Positions 24,401 through 33,400 of a DNA stretch of 64,000 nucleotides are shown here, in pieces. A program made the translations under genes and the position numbers. This DNA is from Trachythela sp. YZ-2020 (taxonomy: Eukaryota > Cnidaria > Anthozoa > Malacalcyonacea > Clavulariidae): positions 744,001 through 808,000 of the forward strand of contig JADLSH010000331.1 of NCBI GenBank assembly GCA_016169945.1. The letters are read 5' to 3'. The notes beneath the pieces were generated by a model. That model was not told the DNA's origin, did not search any database, and was given only the letters and a program-made list of their open reading frames with translations. How positions within the stretch are numbered: the stretch's first letter is position 1; each line of letters opens with the position of its first letter.

Positions 24401-27400
24401 TAGACCACTTTCATAATTCAGATGAGTTTAAATATTCTTTTATGTGCATCTTAATAAGCCTCATTGACCTCGTTCAGGTTAATAAATTCTATTCAATTTC
24501 AGTCGCAGAAACGAGGCTGATAAGGCTTATTAAGATGCACATAAAAGAATATTTAAACTCATTTGAATTATGAAAGTGGTCTATGGTCTATTTAAATTGG
24601 TGAATAAGCATTCCTGCTTGGTTCCTGCAATACACGAATCGCGAAATTCGGGAAAAAATCGGGCAAAAATCACAGTTGAAGAAAAACATGTAGCTGTGAC
24701 TGGATGATTTAAGATATGCGTATTAAAGTATTCAAATGTTCAGTCATGCATTCGTGATTACATATCACAACAATAAAAACACGAATGCATGACTGAACAT
24801 TTGAATACTTTAATACGCCTATTTTAAATCATCAGTCACAGCTACATGATTTTCTTTAACTGTGATTTTTGCCCGACTCAGAACGCGTCATTTGGATGCG
24901 CACCGTATTTCGCGATTCGTGTATGGAGCATGTAGTCAGCACTGAGAACCGGAGAAAAGAATTTGGTATCGTTTGATTTGGCTTGCCAAATCTGTTCACC
25001 AAGATAGTGCATGGATCGCGGATTTTTAAAATTTTGATATGCTATTAAATTAGTACAAGTTTTATCAGCATCACATTGCTTAAATATCTACGTGTATGTG
25101 CATTTCCAAATATAATTACCAACATGTGAGTGACTAAAAGTACCCAAAATATCAAGAGCAAATAAAATTGAAAAACGATAGGCAGTCCAACATTAACTTT
25201 AGTTTTGAGATTCGGATTTCGGCAAATATTGTAGCGGAATGGCGGATTTTAATTTTATCAAATTTCAGCGGATCTGCTAATTTGGTCATCCCTGTCTCCT
25301 GTCCCACTCATGCATGCTGGCAAGAAATAAATATTAAATATCACAGTTTATATAAAATCAACGCTTTTTTATTCGTTTAATAAAAAATGCTTCTTCTGTC
25401 AACTTTATGAAGAAAAGTTTAATAACATATTTAATATAGTGCGATATTAAGGATTGTGATTAATGTTCAGATAATTAGTCGCTGGGGCAACAGCGACATT
25501 TGTCAGCAATGTGCAATGTGTATTCAATGTGCAATTTCCGTGGATGGTCGCAAACGGTAAACTCCATGTAAATCGTAATATAGTTAACACATATAATTCA
25601 ACATGCCGACGGTCTGGAAGTGAAAACTGAATCTTATCACAAAACATCATTCTCCCATCATAGAGACATCGAAAAAAACTTACATCGCTCAGATCTGAAT
25701 CTATTCCCCGAGCAGGAGCGAAGCGCCGTGCAAGGCAACTAATTCCGCTCGGATATTTACACCCGGGTATGTGCCAAAAATAGCGCAACGCAAACTCGTC
25801 CGCCCTTTCTTGTCATGGACTGGTTTGGACGTCTTTTTAAATCATACGCATGCACGAGTTCAGACCGAGAGAAAACTGGTAACTGGCAACTTCATGATTG
25901 GCTAACGTAAGGAATTTGTATTTTAAAGTCATAAAATTAACTGCAATTTTGCAAACTTTTTCAAAAATAGTTTAGGAGTCAGGAGTCCGGGACATAATAA
26001 ATACAGACAAAACAAGTGTCCAAAGCAGGATAAATGAAAATTAATTATTTAGAGGACAAATCAATAGGAGGAAAAAACAGACCGAAAAAGGAGAAGGTTT
26101 TCGAATTTTAAAGCGTTTTAAACGGGTAAGTGTCTCTTTTGCATTTATAGCATGCAGTATAGTTTATGAATTTGAAAATGCGTATATCATTCTGTGTGGT
26201 CAATACAACATTGATTGATCTTAAAAGTATTTTAGTATTGATTTAAATACGTTATAGAAAAATAAACAAATCACTAAATCTCTAAACTTCACTTCAAAAG
26301 CAAGTGCGAACTGCGAGGTATAAAATACTGCTCAAAAACCTGTTGAAGTTTGTGAACGTCTAAAGGCGGATTTCTAGTCCTCGCACGAAGCGAAAAGAGG
26401 GCATAATAGCATACCTACTTATCTAGTTGGGCAATTGATAATTTTATAGTTAAAAGTACAAATCTTATCAACGGGAACCGATTGAAAACATCCTAAAGAA
26501 AAGGGAAATAAGCATGACGTTTAAAGCATTAAAAAGACAACTACCAGAATATATATATATATCAGACATGTTTACTATTACCAACAACGTCACGTGTCGT
26601 CTTAGAAGCAACGATCGAAAACTTCACTTAAACAAACCCAATACTGATTTCATGAAAAAGTCCTTCTCATATAGGGCAACGTCTACATGGACAACTTGCC
26701 TTGTGATGTAGTTTCTGATAACGAATCTCTCTCCATTGCAAGATTTAAAAATTTAATTAATAACTATGTTTCAAGAATTTGAAAGATTGCAATTGACAAT
26801 ATCTTCAAGACTAAATATAAGTCATTTCATGACACTTGTTTGAGTTTTATGGAGTTTGGGCCTGTGTAGGTACATGTCGATTCATAAAACTACAATCTTT
26901 GCCATAATACTTTGGGACAATATAGCTTCAATGAAGCAATATAGTTATTACAACATTTTTTAACGTAATTACTCCCCCCTCCCTCCCCCGTTTCAATGTT
27001 GCGCTCATGTCAGGAGATGTCTCGTTTGGGATGTATTACTTTTTTGTGATACCAACATTGAACGGGGGGCGCGGTGGGAGCTGAACATAAGATGCGTGAT
27101 GGAATTTCAATATTTGTCCCATTGCATAGTTTCTGGCAAAGATTGTCTGAGGTTTTCATGCACACTTATATACATAGTGATGTCAAATAATTTTCTTAGT
27201 CAGATTATTTCACTTAAAAAGTATATTTATTACTTTAGAAACTAAGAACAGGTATTTTTTCCTTTCAGAGGAGCTTGTGTGGTCTTTATTTAGGTCATTT
27301 TTCGGAGAGGGTAGGCATTTCTTATAGTATTTTTACTTGTGAGTAAAACTGCGCTATAAATTGTAAACTTAATCACATTTCGGACATGTTTATAAGAGAT

Positions 27401-30400
27401 GGATTACAATTGTTTGCGCAAAATGTGGAACTTCATGCAAAAAGTTATTGTGCTAGAGAAAGATACGCCGTTTTTCGCGACTATTGACGCCCCTCTCGCC
27501 TTAGTGAGCGGGGCAAGTGTGGATCGGGTCATGGATGTCCGATGGCGTATGTTCAAATTACATCGTCAAATGCCAAAATATGAGCAAAAACAAGTCGAAG
27601 CTTGTGGTCCTTGCTTTGCGAAGCTTATTTTTAAGAATGTCGAACATTAGCAAACAATAATATGCTGACAGGATAAGATAATTAGCGATAATCATATGCT
27701 TGTCTGTCAACAAGCAATTTAGTGAACGAAGCTCACTCCGCTCATACACGGTTCTCGCTTTTAAATATAGCTTTTTCTCGGGTTTTTAAGCACATACATT
27801 TTATATTTGCTAATTTCTATAACACAATGTTTACAAAAATAATGTTATAGTAAAACTAATTTAGTATAGTTAAAATAATTTTATATAGGAAATAATGGTC
27901 TATTTTCAACGGTTCTCACCACAAAACAGTAAAATATCTTGATATCTTACTGCTTACTTTATAACGGAAGTGAGAATCGTTGCTCAAAAATCATCTATCA
28001 CTTGGTTATATCGCCCTTAAAATTTATAAAATCATGCAGGCCTATCTGATATGCATGATATCAGTCCTGCATAGCGACCTTGTTAAATATAAGTTGCTAA
28101 GAAGTCATTTACAGCGCGCATAAGGCGTCAATATTTAGGCGAGATTCGTTGTGAGAACCGTCTCGTAGTGAGCTCAATGTCAATGTCACGTGTTTAATCA
28201 ATAAACTAGTATTTTGTTCTGTAGCCCTTTCCAGCAATCACTGCGCCGACGCGTCTAGGCATAATTAATAGTAAATTATTGACAAATCTACAGAAGTATC
28301 TAGCAATGTTTTAGGAACTCTATCCTTGATCATGAACTCCCTCCATGTTTCATGATCGATTCCCTGTGTGTCGAACCTCAGTGAATCGAACCTGCATCTG
28401 TAGATTGCCCTTAACCATGCGGAAAACATTTTCGACCGGATTGAGGTCAGTCAATGAATAAAAAACCTAGAGTTACTGCGTACATGATTGTCTGTGAACG
28501 TTAAATTATTTTTATGGATAATGGCGATGCGTTTACAGACAATCTTTGCATTAATACTTTGGGACAATATAGCTTCAATGAAGCAATATAGTTATAACAT
28601 TTTTTAACGTAATTACTCCCCCCTCCCTCTCCCCACCCGTTTCAATGTTGCGCTCATGTCAGGAGATGTCTCGTTTGGGATGTATTACTTTTTTGTGATA
28701 CCAACATTGAACGGGGGGCGTGGGGGGAGCTGAACATAAGATGCGTAATGGAATTTCAATATTTGTCCCGTAGTTTCTGGCAAAGATTGTAGCATGATTG
28801 TGTTGTTTGTGTATATATTTTTATAGTAATTTTTTAGAATTTTTTTTTGTAAATTGAAACGGCCCCTTGAAAGTCAGACTTTGTCTGAAAGGCTACCGTT
28901 TTAAAATAATTGTAAATAAATAAATAATAGTAAATATTTTGTACAATTTAAAATAAAAGAAATATATAGTGTTGCGTGTTACCATGGTTACGTTGATCGA
29001 TTGTTTGGTTTGAATGGCGAGGGGATTCTGCATGCATGTGTTTCTAGCAAATAGTGAAAATAAGATTCCCTTATTGAGAATCGAACTCGAGCGTTGGCGT
29101 TGGCGGGTCAATGCAGTACCGTTAGATTACAGCTACGGCTTCACAATTTATCGTTTTTTTCAAATTATTGGAAGCGAGAGATGAATAGTCGCTGGGCAAC
29201 AGTGACTATAGGTTTCGGCTTGCATTTGTCTGTAATCGGTAGTCATGGTCACAAAACAATGTCTTTATACTATAAAAAGTTTGGGCAAAATTTGTTTGGG
29301 CATAATCGAGCATGCGCAATCAATCTGATATGCTTCCACATTCATAAAAGGAAGAAGATTTTAATAAATTGAATATTCGATTTGCTACAAGGAATTTCCC
29401 CAATACGATACTTTTGATGCCTGTATTGGTCGCTCAGTTTGGCCATTTGTGCTCCCAAATACATCGGTATATTTTAATACCCCAGTGAGCACGCTGCCAC
29501 GCTTGGCTATTCTCTTCATCCCTTAAATAGCCCCAGTGACTTAACGTTCTCTAGAGTGTCTTGTTAATTAAGTGAAACACTTCTCAATATGAATGTTCAA
29601 GTATGCACTGTATGGGCGCCATTATGTACACAGTTCACTCTTTTATCTAACTGCTGTTGTGAAAGCAAGGAACATAATTAAGCATATATTTCCATCATTT
29701 TACCTTTGCTTGCACATGAACAGGACTAACCAACTTCAGATAACACAAACTTGGAGAATACCAAGCCTTGGAAGATTTTGTTAAGCTAAGCTGTCCAGAA
29801 TTGTAGTTGGCCTAAAGTGTTTAAAAATATTTTCATACATACTGTATAGTAATACTAAATAATGATAATGTCGATCACACTGGGGGTGTTCGCACAATTC
29901 ACCGCAGCCTTAGGCCCTGCATGGTCCACGTTCTTGGCAACTAATATTTAAGGGTTCGCAAGAACTGGAGAAAAACCCTCGAAGCACATGAGAGAAAAAA
30001 ACAAACTTACTTACATGAGTTTCCAAGTTACCCAACCTCAGTAAACCGTCTACCCTATACTGGCAGTAGCAGGTTTAACTCAGTAGTAATAGGCAGTGTG
30101 ATAACCGCATCTGAGACATGTGCTCACCAGATGTTATGGTGACCGAATGCAAAAGGATGGTAAACACTTGTTTATATAAACTTGACAAATTTGGTAAATC
30201 ACAATATAGTACAGAACAATATGGGATTAGTCCTCAACATTTTTCTCATCACTTTTTTTAGGTTTACGCCTAGTTACCTTTGTTCTCTTTCAAATTTTAA
30301 AGTGAATGTAAAAGTTTGTTCGCCCTTTTTGTCTTACCATAGATCTTAGTCCCTTTCTCAACACCTCCCCCCCCCCCTTCTGTAATAAGTTTCTCTTTTA

Positions 30401-33400
30401 AAAGGAAGAATATTTTAGCCTATACTCTCTCTCTATTAAGATTCCTTTCCTCCTCCAACACAAATAATACGTTTATCAATTGAGATTGAATTTCAAATTA
30501 GTTTTCTGATTTTCCTATTTGCTGCGTTGCTATAAGATGAATAAGTCCCTACAGATGTTTAATAGACCGTTCACCGATTTGTATACAAACTATTTTAAAT
30601 TATCCGTATGCTCACACAACCCTGCAACAAAACCAAGTTCCGTTACGATAAGCTAACAAGACGGATTCATTTCGGAGTTCATAATAGACGAATTTAATTT
30701 GCAAAAGTCAAGACTGTTTTCTCAGATGTATAGATGGTATATTATGGTAATCAATAAGTTAATCAGTTACCCGAAAGATGAGGGACTCTGTGTAAGGCGA
30801 CACATTCTTTAAATCAACAACTGTCACACCATTTTGAAAAAAATATGTTTTCCTAATTAATACTCTTGGTACAGCATTCTTGAAGCGACGTTCAGACACC
30901 ATAACTCTAAGCGTACCATCGGTTACAGGTTTACCGTCGAGATAAGTAATCTTAATCTTAACAAGAAAAAAAAAGGTAATATATTATTATAATCTAATGA
31001 GATGTCAATATGTCGTCGCAATTCATAAAATAGCGAAATATACGACTATTTTCGAACCTACTTCATATTTGCCTATTACTTTGTTCTGGCGACCTAGGGG
31101 TTTGATTGGATACAAGTTACAATATCCCGCCTCGCATCCTTAAAGAATTTGCTTACGAATTGTCCGACCCACTTGCAGATATTTTCAACCTCTCTTTATC
31201 TTCGGCTACCGTCCCTTCCCACTGGAAATCCGCAAATATTTCCCCGATTCCAAAAGAGACACCTCCCAAAGAAAAAAACGATCTACGCCCAATCTCATTA
31301 ACGTCGTGTATATCAAAAGTCCTAGAGGAATTCGTCGTTGAATGGATCTTGGAAGATATCGGACATCAAATTGATCCTAAGCAATTTGGATGCCTCCGCG
31401 GTTCATCCACTACTTTATGCCTACTTGATATGTTCCATTCTTGGTTATCCAAACTTGATGCTGATGGATGTTCATTACGGATTATCTTGCTGGATTTTAG
31501 CAAGGCCTTTGACAGAATTAATTTGAACGTGCTGATTGCTAAGCTGATCGATATGGGACTTCGTAGATCTATTATTCCATGGTTATGTAACTTTTTGTCC
31601 GATCGCAGACAGAGGGTCAAACTTGGGGAATCAATCTCCGATTGGGCACAAGTAAATGCCGGTGTTCCCCAGGGAACAAAATTAGGTCCCATCTTGTTTT
31701 TGGTAATGGTCAACGACTTAAAAACATTAGAGTCAGACCAATGGAAGTATGTAGACGATCTTACTTTCTCCGAAGTCATCCCAAATCATGGCCAATCCAA
31801 CATGCAATACGAACTGGACCATATTTCAACCTGGTCCGACCAAAATTTTATGAAACTCAATCCAAAAAAGTGCAAAGAATTGAGAGTTAATTTCCAACGT
31901 GATGTCCCTGATTTATCACAGCTTACCATCAATAGAATACCGCTCGAAACGATTAGTAGCCATAAATTGTTAGGTCTTCAAATCCAAGACGACTTAAAAT
32001 GGAATGATCACGTAGATATGATTACGAAGAAAGCCGCAAGACGTTTATATATTATTCGTACTCTGAAGCGTAATGGAGTGCCTGAAGATGACCTAATAAG
32101 TATATATACATCTCTTATCCGCTCCATTTTGGAGTATGGCTGCGCTGTGTGGCATACATGCCTCCCTTCTTTTCTTGCTGAGAAGATCGAACGCATACAG
32201 AAGCGATTTTTCCGCATTATATTTCCACATTTATCCTACCGCGAAGGTTTAGCTCTTACTGGATGTCCAAGACTTGATGACAACCGTCAACGTTTGTGTT
32301 TGAAACTTTTTAATAAACTTAAAACCCAGTCAAGTTCGAAACTTTCCTACCTTATACCTCGTACGAGGTATGAATCTCATGGACGATCGGTGCGTAGTGG
32401 AAATAATTTGTCTTTATATAAATGTAGAACAGATAGATTCAAAAATAGTTTTTTTCCGACTATGACGGTGGTTTATAATCAGCAATAACTGAGATCCTTT
32501 AAAATTTTAACTATATATTATTGCATGCTATATTTTAACTAAGATTTTCTAATAGTTTTAACTACATACCAATTGAATGTAATATATCATTTTACACCCT
32601 GTAATATATAATGTAATTCACCTTACCGATGGTGCGAATTTATGTAATCTTTAATAAATTGAAAATAAATTGAAAAAAACCCCAAAAAAAAACAATATAT
32701 AAAGGGAAATTTTGGCGTACAAACTTGCCCCATCTTTTTGGAGGGATTCAATATATTTCATGATTCAGACTATTTCTTGCGAAATTCTATATAAAGTCGA
32801 CAGTATTGTACTCCTTTTCAAAATTCTTAATATCTCTAAGGTATATTCTTCAAATTCTAACGTATTTTAATATTCAAAGTTGTCATAGCCATATCAGTGG
32901 ACTACCTATCACTAACTGATATGCTGAGTTACAAATCTTTTGATTGTTTCATTTAATGTATTAGTCTGGATAAAAATGAATTCATCACAGTCTATACATT
33001 AAAAAATGAGTTGGGATGATGAGATGACGAAACCATTTGGACTGAACAAGATTTCAAGTCGCGCAAACGTCCTGGAATACTATATCCAGCAATCTTCATT
33101 TTACGAAATCAAATATTACATAACAAATGTCAGTAGGGAGAATCAAATTGCATATGTAACTGAGAGGCACAATTTCCATTCCGTTGAAAGAATCAGGCAA
33201 TTCTATCACGTACATTTTCATGTTTTAATAAAACTGAGTAGTAAAACTTATTTGCCGTAAAATTACAAATTTAAAACCGAAACATACCTTAAATGCCATA
33301 GGAAATCCAGGTTTGAACTTTTGAGGAACATCAATAAATGACATTGTTTTGGATTTTTTCGCCATATTAGGGCTTCGAGCGGTCTCTTTTAGTTTAATTC

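Larger units (their letters stand above)
26483..28936 (+). pseudogene. LINE 3' fragment interrupted by a TA-flanked DNA element
   Basis: Before the interruption the frame has [20 protein letters not shown], typical of the very C-terminus of CR1/L2-like ORF2 (...PRTNFLKNSFSYSGAVLWN in LINE-A). After it comes a LINE-type 3' UTR: CCTTGAAAGTCAGACTTTGT, CTGAAAGGCTACCG, then AATAAATAAATAAT. Host sequence is split at ...AAAAC-TA/TA-GCATG. No complete ORF remains. Confidence 0.75.
26401..29052. repeat. Dispersed repeat R, copy split by a nested LINE
   Basis: The left part (to about 26482) and right part (from about 28937) match consecutive blocks of the repeat at 10669-10915. The intervening 2.45 kb is a LINE fragment that carries a DNA element. 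The order of insertion is therefore R, then LINE, then DNA element. Confidence 0.65.
22547..30770. other. Intronic interval (8.2 kb) with MITE cluster; one or more A2M exons not found
   Basis: Exon 6 ends at ...[12 protein letters not shown] and exon 7 begins VLCKGNLL. In A2M about 75-90 residues lie between these points, so at least one exon should be here. None could be recognised among the hairpins, MITEs and nested LINE/Tc1 elements. Stretches 24922-26400 and 29053-30770 hold short stop-free frames but no clear family motif. Confidence 0.55.

Noticed and set aside
25447..25788. 113-codon minus-strand frame as the missing A2M exon
   Set aside because: It has no A2M motif in the right order, and no suitable acceptor/donor pair keeps phase with exons 6 and 7.
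27399..27650. 83-codon plus-strand ORF inside the Tc1-like composite
   Set aside because: No motif was recognised, and it is antisense to the transposase remnant. It is treated as chance openness.
26893..28789. LTR retrotransposon, because of the 250-bp direct repeats
   Set aside because: The repeats begin CA and end TG (not TG...CA), carry their own inverted tips, are flanked by TA, and enclose a Tc1-type transposase remnant rather than gag-pol.
29070..29140. tRNA-like sequence on the minus strand with a B-box-like GAGTTCGATTCTCA
   Set aside because: The T-arm stem pairs poorly, and no acceptor stem or anticodon arm could be built. At most it is the head of an old tRNA-derived SINE.
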